DNA of 64,000 nucleotides from Rana temporaria (lineage: Eukaryota; Chordata; Amphibia; Anura; Ranidae). Positions 22,491-32,848 of this stretch are shown piece by piece (positions within the stretch are counted from its first letter, which is position 1; each line of letters opens with the position of its first letter). A model generated the notes under the pieces. It searched no databases. It saw only the letters and a list, made by a program, of their open reading frames with translations, and had not been told where the DNA came from. The position numbers and the translations under genes were made by a program. The stretch is taken from NCBI RefSeq assembly GCF_905171775.1, contig NC_053491.1, positions 336,296,409-336,360,408 of the forward strand. Direction: 5' to 3'.

Positions 22491-23200
22491 GGGGCAGATT
22501 CACAGAGCAAGTACGCCGGCGTATCTACTGATACGCCGGCGTACTTTCAAATTTCCTGCGTCGTATCTTTAGTTTGAATCCTCAAACCAAGATACGACGG
22601 CATCTGGGTAAGATCCGACAGGCGTACGGCTTCGTACGCCTTCGGATCGCAGATGCAATACTTCGGCGTCCGCTGGGTGGAGTTCGCGTTGTTTCCCGCG
22701 TCGGGTATGCAAATGAGCTTTTTCCGACGATCCACGAACGTACGCGCGGTCGTCGCATTCTCTTACGTCGTCTGTAGTTGGCTTTTTCCGGCGTATAGTT
22801 AAAGCTGCTATTTTGTGGCGTATAGATAGACTTGCCATGTTAAAGTATGGCCGTCGTTCCCGCGTCGAAATTTGATTTTTTTTAGCGTAAGTCGTCCGTG
22901 AATAGGGATGGACATAAGTCACGTCTAAGTTAAAAAAATTACGTTGTTGCAACGTCATTTAGCGCAATGCATGGCGGGAAATATAGGAACTACGCATGCG
23001 CATTTCATTTGGCGCGGGGACGCGCTTCATTTAAATGAAACCCGCCCCAACCCGCCCAATTTCAAATACGCCGCCAGAAAAACACTACGCCGCCGTAACT
23101 TACGGCGCAAATTCTTCCTGGTTTTGAATTTACGCCAGGTAAGATACGGCGGCGTATCTCTGATACGCTGCGCCTGTCCAATTGTATGTGAATCTGCCCC
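22491..23200. mobile_element. MITE, GGGSCAGATTCAC family, copy B
   Basis: Left end GGGGCAGATTCACAGAG and reverse-complemented right end GGGGCAGATTCACATAC match closely. The 3-bp duplication AAC flanks both sides (22488-22490, 23201-23203). Interior repeats of TACGCCGGCGTA and TACGACG palindromes generate long accidental frames on both strands. Confidence 0.82.
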
Positions 23201-23203
23201 AAC

Positions 23204-23556
23204 GTATTCTAGCAATAGAACGAAGAAAAAAACTGCGCAGGAATAAACGAGACACTAATTTTAAAAATGTAGAATGTGCCATCTCCAAAACGAGCGCGAG
23301 TTTTACAAGAACGAGCGCTCCCGTCCCCTCATTTAGTCTGAGCATGCGCGGGTTTTGAACCGATGCTTTTGTATACTAACCATCGGTTTGGACCTATCGG
23401 TCAGCGGTCCATCGGTTCGATTTTAAAGTAAGTTCTATAATTTTTGTCCGAAGGACAAAGGACCGATGGGCCGTACACACGGTCGGTATGGTCCGATGAA
23501 ACTGAACTTCGGTCCGTTTTCATCGGTTTGGACCGATGGTGTGTACACGGCCTAAC
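23204..23556. mobile_element. Foldback element remnant with GGCCGTACACACGG ends
   Basis: Bases 23469-23553 form a short foldback (left GGCCGTACACACGGTCGGT, right ACCGATGGTGTGTACACGGCC). The preceding sequence shares repeated CGGTTTGGACC and CATCGGT motifs, suggesting the short unit is the end of a longer element. Related miniature foldbacks lie at 37139-37736. Confidence 0.55.
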
Positions 23557-23559
23557 ACC

Positions 23560-23649
23560 AAACTATACAGTACCTTTTACGTTTTTGGTTGTAACATGAC
23601 AAAATGTGGAAAAATTCAAGGGGTATGAATACTTATTCAAGGCACTGTA
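23560..23649 (+). mobile_element. Isolated Tc1-type right terminus
   Basis: The stretch ends with AAGTATTCATACCCC-type complement sequence (GGGGTATGAATACTTATTCAA) followed by GGCACTGTA, the inverted-repeat terminus of a common vertebrate Tc1 family, and closes on a TA at 23648-23649. It belongs to a different copy from the flanking Tc1 transposase halves, so one Tc1 appears to have jumped into another and then lost its left part. Confidence 0.6.
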
Positions 23650-23985
23650 TGTCTAGCAAAAATCCAACCCAGCTCACCATTCAAATAACACCATTCCTAC
23701 AGTAAATCATGGAGGTGCTAATATCCTGTTATGGGGTTGTTTCTCTGCAGCAGGGACTGGAGCACTTGTCAGGATAGAAGGAAATATGGATGGGGCAAAA
23801 GTACCATCAAATTCTTGAGGAAAATCTGCTGCCAGAAAATTGTCAGTGGGAAGAAGGTTTTCCTTCCAACATGACAATGAACCAAAGCACACAGCAAAAA
23901 TTACCACACAGTGGTTGAAAGAGAAAAAAGGAAATGTCCTTGCATGGCTTAGTCAAAGCCCAGACCTAAACTTTAATAAATAAAG
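23650..23985 (+). pseudogene. Second Tc1-type transposase, C-terminal part
   Basis: Continues the copy started at 21185: frames read [16 protein letters not shown] and then [17 protein letters not shown], carrying the second catalytic Asp, and SQSPDLN near 23950. The expected final Glu of the DDE triad (NPIE) is altered. Several stops and shifts make it non-functional. Confidence 0.7.
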
Positions 23986-24152
23986 AAAAAAAATTGGTAG
24001 ATCAAGGTTTGTTCTAAGTTAGTGTTAGCGTGAAGGTGGGGTTAAAAGGTCAAGGTCAAAGGTCATGGTCAGTATATTTTGTGCAGGATTTTTTTTAAAA
24101 AGCATTTTTTAAATTAGTATTTAAATTAGTATTAGTGTCCGATAATGTCAGT

Positions 24153-24870
24153 GGGCTAGATTCAGAAAGATGGGCGCAACTTTCTGCGGGCATAACGTAT
24201 CTCCGATACGTTACGCCGCTGTAACTTTGGGCGCAAGTTCTGTACTCAGGAAGAACTTGCGCCCTTAGTTACGGCGGCGTAACGTATGTGTGGCGGCGTA
24301 AGCCCGCCTAATTCAAATGGGGATGTTGTGGGCGTGTTTTATTTAAATTTGAGTTGACCCCGCGTTTTTGACGTTTTTTTTAACTGCGCATGCGCCGTCC
24401 GTGAAATATCCCAGTGTGCATTGCTCCATAGTACGCCGCAAGTACGTATTGGATTCGACGTCAACGTAAATGACGTACAGCCCTATTCGCGAACGACTTA
24501 CGCAAACAACGTAAAATTTTCAAAACTTGGCGCGGGAACGACGCCTCATATAGCTGGGGCAACTATACGCCGAAAAAAGCCTAACGTAAACAACATAAAA
24601 AAATGTGTCGGCGGGACGTACATTTCTGAATTGCCGTAAATACCTCATTAGCATATTCCTCGTGTAACTATACGGAAGCGCCACCTAGCAGCCAGCGTAA
24701 ATATGCAGCCTAAGATACGACTGTGTAAGACATTTACGCCAGTCGGATCTTAGGGAAATCTATGCGTAACTGATTCTCTGAATCAGGCGCATAGATACGA
24801 CCGCCCGCACTCAGAGATACGATGGTGTATCAGGAGATACGCCGTCGTATCTCGTTTCTGAATCCGGCCC
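24153..24870. mobile_element. MITE, GGGSCAGATTCAC family, copy C
   Basis: Left end GGGCTAGATTCAGAAAG and reverse-complemented right end GGGCCGGATTCAGAAAC, flanked by the 3-bp duplication AGT (24150-24152, 24871-24873). The interior resembles copies A and B in its CGCATGCGCCG and GTAAATGACGTA-type motifs. No coding capacity. Confidence 0.8.
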
Positions 24871-24873
24871 AGT

Positions 24874-25140
24874 GTGTTTTAGTTAGAATAAACAAAAGCA
24901 AAATGCGTACTACTATAGGTACAAACATCAAATAACATACACATAGGTGGTATCGCTGGAGCAGAAGAACTTATTTTGGGCTGTTCTTTGACGGTAAGTG
25001 ATGGTAATAGCAATAAATATACAGATAAAAACAGATTTACATATTTGTACTATTTTGGGTTAATGAAAAAAAATCTGGAGATATCCATTACCATTTACCA
25101 CCAAATGAAAGCCCAATTTGTCCTGAAAAAAAAGGTATAC
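24874..25140. other. Possible degenerate piggyBac-type 3' segment
   Basis: A CATTTACCACCAAATGAAAG stretch at 25090-25109 followed by CCCAATTTGTCCTGAAAAAA resembles the conserved 3' block of the piggyBac family (CAAATACCACCAAAAGAAAG then CTCTATTTGTGGGAAAAAA), but with many changes and no terminus. Confidence 0.35.
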
Positions 25141-25626
25141 CCTGTTTGCCCAAAAATAAGACCTACCCTAAAAATAAGACCTAGCGTTATTTTCCAGGAG
25201 GGCTGCAATATAAGACATACCCCAAAAATAAGCCCTAGTTAAAAATGCTTGTAAAATCCTATAATCCACTCTATTACAGTAGTATATAATGTACAATGTG
25301 TGTGTTTCTGTAATATAATTATGGGGAAGAGAGCTCCGGCGGGTCACAGAAGCACAGAATGGCGCTATAACAAAGGTATTTGGCACAATTATATTACAGG
25401 AACACACACACATTGTACATTATATACTACTGTAATAGAGTGGATTGTAGGATTTTACAAGCATTTTAACTCAGTTCTCACTGGGGATTCCTGACAGGCA
25501 GGGAGGGAGAGGGGGAGAGAAGACACCATATTACATGGTAAGACCTACCCCGAAAATAAGCCCTACTGTGTCTTTTGTTGGCATAATTAATATAAGACCC
25601 GGACTTATTTTCGGGGAAACACGGTA
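25141..25626. mobile_element. Foldback element with AAAATAAGCCCTA repeats
   Basis: Ends carry repeated AAAATAAGACCTA or AAAATAAGCCCTA motifs, and the right end reads TTATTTTCGGGGAAACACGG. The centre is an inverted repeat of about 80 bases (25242-25320 with 25387-25467) that brackets a GC-richer loop. I recall similar CCCCGAAAATAAG ends as a vertebrate DNA transposon family. Superfamily is unknown, and no protein is encoded. Confidence 0.6.
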
Positions 25627-26268
25627 TTAAACTTGGATTCACAAATTAGTTGCAATGATATGTACAGTTTTACTTTTTCAAAGTTGCAAAATTGTGTTCA
25701 GGTGTTAGGATTTATTTTACCCTCCGTCACAAGGGGTTTAAAGAGTAACTTCTGGGTGATCAATGTACAATGCAGGAATTTTAATATACAATACTTTGTT
25801 GCAAATTCCTATCTTTTGTTATTATAAAGAAATGTCTGTTTGTTTCTGCAAACTGAATGTGAATTTAAGTGTTTTATAGTTATCAATGAGCTGCTGCACC
25901 TGCAGGGTTCTAATGAGGAAAGTGACAGGGTCTGCACCCCTTTAGATATTTAGACATGAGAGTCTTGGACAGTGGTTGGATAAAAAATTACAACTTTTAG
26001 TTAATATACCGGGTTATTTAAAAGATACCAATCATTTGCTGTAAATAATTTGAAATAGGAAAAAAAAAAATCCTGGTTAACCTGTGATGTATGCAGCTTG
26101 CATTCTTCAATACCCCATCATCTAGCTATTGGTGGTCTCATTCTATCTAGAACTTTTAACTGAACTATCTGTGGAGCATCGTTTGTTTATTTTGAATATT
26201 TGGAGTTTCTTCTTTCTCATAACTATTTTACATTCGATGAGCGGGTTCTATCTCAAAAGATGTGTGAG
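25627..26268. other. Unassigned interval
   Basis: AT-rich DNA; no supported gene, tandem repeat or element boundary. Confidence 0.4.
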
Positions 26269-26653
26269 GGCTCTTTCACACGGGATGGATCAGTGATAAT
26301 CCGCCCAGTGAACCTCCGTTTTCTCAGCGGGGAACCCTGTTGAGCCGACGGGTGACAGGGCGGTCCCCGCACACTGTGCAGGTACCGCCCTGTCTTTTCT
26401 CTGCTTTCCCCTATTGGGGGATCGGATGAACACGGACCATCTGTCCGTGTTCATCCGATCCGCAGACGGATGGAAAAATAGGGTTTTCCTCCATCTGCAG
26501 AATCGGAGGATTGCAGAACCTGATGAGATCAGGTGTCAGCGGATGTTCATCCGCTGACACCCGCGATCTCATAGGGACCAATGTATGTCCCTTTTTCATC
26601 CGTACACGGATGGATGAAAAAGCATACATACGATCCACCCATGTGAAAGAGCC
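26269..26653. mobile_element. MITE with GGCTCTTTCACA termini
   Basis: Perfect inverted termini GGCTCTTTCACA and TGTGAAAGAGCC enclose strongly self-complementary sequence (ATCCGATC, CATCCGCTGACACC, TGGATGAAAAA motifs). Its ends resemble the MITE at 2452-2809. A convincing target duplication is not seen. Confidence 0.7.
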
Positions 26654-26985
26654 ATGAGGATGGATGAAGAGAATAATGAACTCATGAGGAAAGAGAGTTG
26701 AATACACGAAAAGGATACGGTAGATAAAAGGATAAAAGGATAAAATGCCCCTTTAACCACTTAAGGACCACCGCATGTACATATACGTCGGCAGAATGGC
26801 ACGGACAGGCACATCAACGTACCTGTATGTGCCTGCCTAGACGTGGGTCGGGGGTCCGATTGGGACCCCCCCCGTACTTGCGGCGGTTCCCGTGGCTGTT
26901 GGAGCGATCCGGGATGAGGGGGCGGCTGTTCGTTTCTGGCCACCCCCTCGCGATCGCTCCCAGCCAATCCCCTTCCGCCGATGGG

Positions 26986-27024
26986 CTTCCTCTGCCTGTG
27001 TAATGTAAACACAGGCAGAGGAAG
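26986..27024. promoter_or_regulatory. Subterminal hairpin of the piggyBac element
   Basis: Arms of 16 bases (CTTCCTCTGCCTGTGT and its complement) pair perfectly around the 7-base loop AATGTAA. A hairpin at a comparable distance from the 5' terminus exists in the MITE at 15394 (15601-15640) with different arm sequence, which suggests that structure rather than sequence is kept. Confidence 0.65.
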
Positions 27025-27324
27025 TGATGTCATCTCTCCTCCTGGCGGTCTTTTCGTCCGGCGAGAGGAGAGGAGACATAACACGTGAGTTGCACCAACA
27101 GCACACTAACACAGTTATACACAGGCACACAAACCCCCCCCCCCCAGTCACCCCCCGATCACCCCCCCAGCCCCCTGTCACAGTGTCACTGATTGCAGTG
27201 ATCATTTATTTACTGATCACTGCATTTAGTGTCAGTTGTGACAGTTAAAAGTTGCAGGGCAGTTAGTCTTAGGCCCCTTTAGGTTCAGGGTAGCCCCCTA
27301 CCCCCCCTAATAAAGGTTTAACCA

Positions 27325-27965
27325 CTTGATCACCCCCTAGTTAACCCTTTCACCCCCTATTGCCAGCGTCACTAAGCGATCGTTTTTCTGATCGCTGTAT
27401 TAGTGTCGCTGGTGCCGCTAGATAGCTAGTTATTTTTTGAGGTTCACCGCCAGGTTTTTATAGTGTTGGTTTTTATAGTGTTAGGTACCCCCATAAATTT
27501 TCTAGATAAAGGTTTTAACCCCTGATTGCCCCTAGAGTTAACCCTTTTACCAGTGATCACCGTATAAGTGTCACTGGTGACGCTGGTTAGCCAGTTAGTT
27601 ATTTAGGTTCGCCGCCAGGTTTTTATAAAGCGTCAGGTACTCCCATATATTACCTAACAAAGGTTTTAACCCCCTGATTGCCCCTAGAGTTAACCCTTTC
27701 ACCAGTGATCACCGTATAAGTGTCACTGGTGACGCTGGTTAGCCAGTTAGTTATTTAGGTTCGCCGCCAGGTTTTTATAAAGCGTCAGGTACCCTCATAT
27801 ATTACCTAACAAAGGTTTTACCCCCTGATTGCCCCCTAGTTAACCCTTTCACCAGTGATCACCGTATAAGTGTTACGGTTGACGCTGGTTAGTTAGTTTT
27901 CTGTTTATAGCATCAGGGCACCCGCCGTATATAACCAAATAAAGGTTTAACCCCCTGATCGCCTG
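27325..27965 (+). repeat. Approx. 150-bp tandem repeats in the piggyBac leader
   Basis: Four diverged units; the motif GATCACCGTATAAGTG recurs at 27555, 27707 and 27857, with a more diverged unit before. Each unit includes GCCGCCAGGTTTTTATA, an AACAAAGGTTTTA block and an interrupted palindrome ACCAGTGATCACCG...CACTGGT. They lie between the terminus and the transposase ATG, where transposase-binding or promoter repeats could sit. That role is inference. Confidence 0.75.
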
Positions 27966-28535
27966 GCGGGTGATATCAATTAAATTTTAGCGTCAGTCAG
28001 GGTCTGCGTCACCCCAGGCAGCGTTAGGTTAGTGCCAGTAACGCTTACACCCACGTGCAAAGCATACACCCCCCTTAGCGATATAGTATCTGAACGGATC
28101 GATACCTGATCTGATCAGATCCATACTAGCGTACCCAGCAGTTTAGGGTACCCAAAAATGCATTGTTAGCGGAATCAGCCCAGATACCCGCTAGCACCTG
28201 CGTTTTGCCTCTCCGCCCAGCCCAACCCACCCAAGTGCAGTATCAATCGATCACTGTCACTTCCAAAACACAACACACATAACTGCAGCGTTCGCAGAGA
28301 CAGGCCTGATCCCTGAAATCGCTAACAGTTTTTTTTTAAGCGTTTTCTACGTTTGCTGACAGTCAAGTGCTTTTTTTACCTGTGAATCATCACTAGTGTA
28401 CGACTAAATTTAGAGCCCAAAATGGCAAAGCGAATGTACACTAGTGCAGAGGCCTACACGTTTCTGAGCCAGACAGATAGTGAAGAGGAGGTCACGCATC
28501 TATCAGATTCTGGCTCAAAATACGATCCTGTAGAC

Positions 28536-29486
28536 CAGTGGTTCTCAACCTGGGGGTCCGGATCCCCTTGGGGTTCGAATGACGATTTGCCAGGGGTCAC
28601 CGAATGCTTGGCTGTTTCTGAAGCCTGCACCGCTCTCCCAGCCTTTTTGCGGCTGCCCAGCAGGGCTGTCCCTGGGGCCTATGGAAGCCTAGCTGGGCTG
28701 TTCCTGGAGCCCGTGGCCACCCACTAAGCCTCTTTGCAGCCCCGCCATTCAGTTCACGGCATGGGTGGGGGGCAGAGACTAGAGGTCAGCTGACTGGTGA
28801 GGAATGTGAAGTGGGAGAGGCTGGAGGAGACCCTATCTCCTGATTTTGGCATAGGTGTCACTGTTACGGGACACCACAAAGTCGGTGACACAATGAGTAA
28901 CACTACTGTTATTAAAGTTGCCATTAAAAGTCCCCACTACAGTTCTCAAATTGGCAGACAACCTTGATCAAGAGCAACTAAGTTGGCTGATCAGAACTCC
29001 CCCCAGCACTGCCACTCATCCCAACTCTGTGCCAGCAATGCCACTAATCCCCCCTCCCCCCACCAAGGAGTAAAAAAATGAATACAAATAGAGAATAAAT
29101 GTAAGGGACAGGAAAAGAGGGGAGGAATAAAGAAAATGGGGGAAAAAGAATAAGAGATAAGAGACAGTACAAGAAAGATCGCTAGCGCGAGGGATGGGGG
29201 GATAAAAAACAAGAAATTAGGATAGAGAGAGATAAAAGGGAAAGAAAGGGGAACAAAGAGAAAGAGTGGTACATCGTAAAATATACCATAAGGGGTTTGA
29301 ATACTGTATGAGTGGAAGGGACTCAGGGAGCGCTAAATGTCTGTGGGCTGGGGGCGGGCGCAAATTACTTGTCTTGCCTTAGTTGCTGACAACCCATGCT
29401 CCAAAAATTATTTTACTGTTAGGGGTCCCCACAACTTGGGAAATTTTATCAAGGGGTCACGGCACTAGAAAGGTTGAGAACCACTG
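28536..29486. mobile_element. hAT-type element in the transposase 5' coding part
   Basis: Inverted ends CAGTGGTTCTCAACCT and AGGTTGAGAACCACTG are perfect and flanked by the 8-bp duplication CTGTAGAC (28528-28535, 29487-29494). The 951-bp insert has no transposase and includes a purine-rich stretch at 29066-29270. Such CAGTGGTTCTCAACC ends are typical of Charlie-like hAT elements in vertebrates. It shifts the host frame. Confidence 0.9.
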
Positions 29487-30081
29487 CTGTAGACGACAGC
29501 AGCTCCATGCCAGATAGCTCTGATGTTGAAGTTGTGGTCCCTGCTAAGGCCAAGCGTACCCGACCCTGTTCTGATGTTGTTGAGCAGCAAGAACCACAGG
29601 ACCCTTGTATGGAGCAGAGAAGTACTAGCGCCACTATTCTTTCTGGTGAACTGGCAAGCACCTAGTACACACTGGTCGTTCATCCAGCACTGCAGTATCA
29701 CGTGGTGACGTGGCGAGTCCCATAAGTGCAGTTCAAGCTGGCGAGGTGGCAAGCACAAGTAGTGTCCCGCTGCCACCAAGAAGAAGAAGACAGGCCCGTC
29801 GAGCTCTTCCTGCAGAATTTGCCTATCCTGATTGGGTCCCCACCACTTCTGCAGAACCTGTACTTCCCCCATTCACTGGCCAACCTGGTATTCAGGTGGA
29901 TACAGCTGATTTTACATCACTTGATTTTCATTCGCTGTATTTCACGGATAATCTCAATAGATCTATTGTGGACCAGAGTAATTTATATGCTGGTACTTAC
30001 ATCGCCGCTAATTCCCAGTCCGTCCTTGCCATATAACGGAAACCATTTACGGTTTCCGAATTTAAGACCTTTCTGGGCCTT

Positions 30082-30695
30082 TGTCAGAGGACCTCCAGCT
30101 CTAACAGCCGAATTGTGCTACGGTGCATGCCTGTGCGCCAACGGGGAGCGCACATGCGCACGCACGCATCCACGCGTACCAATCAGAGCTCGGCCCTGCC
30201 TACTTAAGCCAGCCCCAGTCTCATGACGGGTTGCTGGTTTGTTCTCAGCTCCTGCTCGTGTAAACCTTCCTGAACCTGTGCTTGAATTTGACCTGACTAC
30301 TCTACGCCTTCTCCTGCACCCGACCCCGGCTTGTCTCATTGGATCTGCTGCTGTCTCCAACCCCTGACCTCTGGCTTGTACCTCGGACTTTGTTACCCTC
30401 TCCAACCCCTGACCTCTGCTTGCATCCCGGATCTGCTTACAGTCCCTGCCTGAACATGCATTCAGTTGTCTGAACTTTTCCAGTACCTGACCCACTGCCA
30501 GTACCTGTTACTTTCTACCTACTGAGTCTGCTGACCAGCACCACCTTGATCTGCTATCAAGTCTCAGTCTGCTGCTGGTAACCAGTGCCTCTTTGCGCCC
30601 TTCCCCGCTGTTCCATCTCCAGGGGGTGAAATGCGCAGAGTCGCAAAGGTGAGCCGCTCTCGGCATCTCGGCCTCGGTGAGTACTTATCCTGACA
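30082..30695. mobile_element. Probable solo LTR in the transposase
   Basis: The 614-bp insert starts TGTCAGAGG and ends ATCCTGACA (5'-TG...CA-3' with short inverted ends) and is flanked by the 5-bp duplication GCCTT (30077-30081, 30696-30700). It has a TACTTAAG TATA-like box near 30200 and no coding sequence. This is what remains after recombination between the two LTRs of an LTR retrotransposon; Ty3/gypsy is likely by the 5-bp duplication but unproven. Confidence 0.75.
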
Positions 30696-31210
30696 GCCTT
30701 ACCCTCAACATGGGCATACACCAATTTCCGAAGTTGCGGACTTATTGGTCCACAAGTCCACATGACCATATGCCCATATTCTCTGCTTCCATGGCCAGGA
30801 AACGATACGAGGCGATCCTGCGGTTCTTGCATTTCAGTGACAATGCACTTTGTCGTCCGCGTGGAGACCCTGAATTTGACCGGCTCTACAAAATTTGACC
30901 CCTCATAAACCATTTTAACGAACGTTATGCAGCCTTGTTTAATCCCCAGCAAGTTGTCTACGTTGATGAGTCCCTGATTAGATTTTCTGGCCGCTTGTCT
31001 TTCAAGCAGTACCTTCCCAGCAAGAGTGCCAGATACGGGATCAAGCTCTATAAACTTTGTGACAGGGCAACAGGCTACACATGGAGCTTTAGGGTTTATG
31101 AGGGCAAAGATAGTCAGGTAGAGCCGGAGGGTTGCCCAGATTACATGGGGAGCGCTGGCAAGATCGTGTGGGACTTGGTGTCACCCTTATCCGGAAAGGG
31201 GTACCACTTG

Positions 31211-32390
31211 TGGCTCCCAGTTGATGGTGGCTTCACATATGGACTCTATGACCAGAAGTGCATTCTTTGACCAACAGTGCCTGAGTTAAAAACCAGGAGT
31301 TTGCTATCATCTGCTTCTGCTTGCAGATTTTTTTTCCCCTCTTTTTCTCTGACACTTTTTAAACAGCTTTTTTTCTTTTTCCTTTCTGCTAATTAAGGGG
31401 AGGGTTTAATTGTTCACAGGTGTGTGTTTGTTCACAGGTCTTCACAGGTAAGTATAAAGTGGCTGTACAAGCTCCCAGAGGAGCTGGCTCCCAGTTGATG
31501 GTGGCTTCAAATGTGGACTCTCTGACCAGAAGTGCATTCTTTGACCAAAAGTGCCTGAGTTAAAAAACAGGAGTTTGCTATCATCTGCTTCTGCTTGCAG
31601 ATTTTTTCCCCCTCTTTTTCTCTGACACTTTTTAAACAGCTTTTTTTCTTTTTCCTGTCTGCTAATTAAGGGGAGGGTTTAATTGTTCACAGGTGTGTGT
31701 TTGTTCACAGGTCTTCACAGGTAAGTATAAAGTGGCTGTACAAGCTCCCAGAGGAGCTGGCTCCCAGTTGATGGTGGCTTCACATGTGGACTCTCTGACC
31801 AGAAGTGCATTCTTTGACCAAAAGTGCCTGAGTTAAAAACCAGGAGTTTGCTATGATCTGCTTCTGCTTGCAGATTTTTTTCCCCCTCTTTTTCTCTGAC
31901 ACTTTTTAAACAGCTTTTTTTCTTTTTCCTTTCTGCTAATTAAGGGGAGGGTTTAATTGTTCACAGGTGTGTGTTTGTTCACAGGTCTTCACAGGTGAGT
32001 ATAAAGTGGCTGTACAAGCTCCCAGAGGAGCTGGCTCCCAGTTGATGGTGGCTTCACATGTGGACTCTCTGACCAGAAGTGCATTCTTTGACCAAAAGTG
32101 CCTGAGTTAAAAACCAGGAGTTTGCTATGATCTGCTTCTGCTTGCAGATTTTTTTTCCCCTCTTTTTCTCTGACACTTTTTAAACAGATTTTTTTCTTTT
32201 TCCTTTCTGCTAATTAAGGGGAGGGTTTAATTGTTCACAGGTGTGTGTTTGTTCACAGGTCTTCACAGGTGAGTATAAAGTGGCTGTACAAGCTCCCAGA
32301 GGAGCTGGCTCCCAGTTGATGGTGGCTTCACATGTGGACTCTCTGACCAGAAGTGCATTCTTTGACCAAAAGAACCAGGAGTTTGAAACA
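31211..32390 (+). repeat. 274-bp tandem 5' monomers of the LINE
   Basis: Unit starts lie at 31211, 31485, 31758, 32032 and 32306, giving four full units of 273-274 bp and a partial fifth that runs into the unique leader. Every full unit holds a TTCACAGGTAAGTAT or TTCACAGGTGAGTAT motif, a near-perfect 5' splice site, and a pyrimidine-rich CTTCTGCTTGCAG, a 3' splice-site-like motif. Position at the start of the element suggests promoter monomers like those of rodent L1; the promoter role is inference. Confidence 0.85.
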
Positions 32391-32848
32391 GGAGGTAAGA
32401 CAGGAGTCTTCATTATTTTTTTCAATCACTGATCCAGAACAAGCTTGCAGCTAATAAAGTTGGAACTCTTGATATATAGATTCAGCGGTGCAGCAGACGC
32501 TCTCATCTTAGTCTGCTCACCCCAGGGATAGTGAGAGCAGGACGCTCTCAAACAAGTCGGCTCTCCCCAGGTATAGTGCAGCCAGGCAGGGTCCTCTCAG
32601 CTCTCGGCTGCTGCAGACACAGCACAAAAAAACAGGACTCCCACACCCCCCTAGCCAATTGATCCAGGGTTGCACCGATCGCCGTTAAGGGGTCAGGAAG
32701 GAATTTTTTCCCCCGGTTTTTCACCTTCCTCTGGACCAATCGGGGAGAGAAGACTCAACGAGTGACGGCTCACTTGGACAGTCTTCCACCCATCACCATA
32801 TAAGACCCCCCCAATCAACATTACTTCCCTGCATTTTTTTCTGCGACC

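Noticed and set aside
22569..22958. 129-codon minus-strand frame
   Set aside because: Lies within MITE copy B, whose palindromes keep both strands open.
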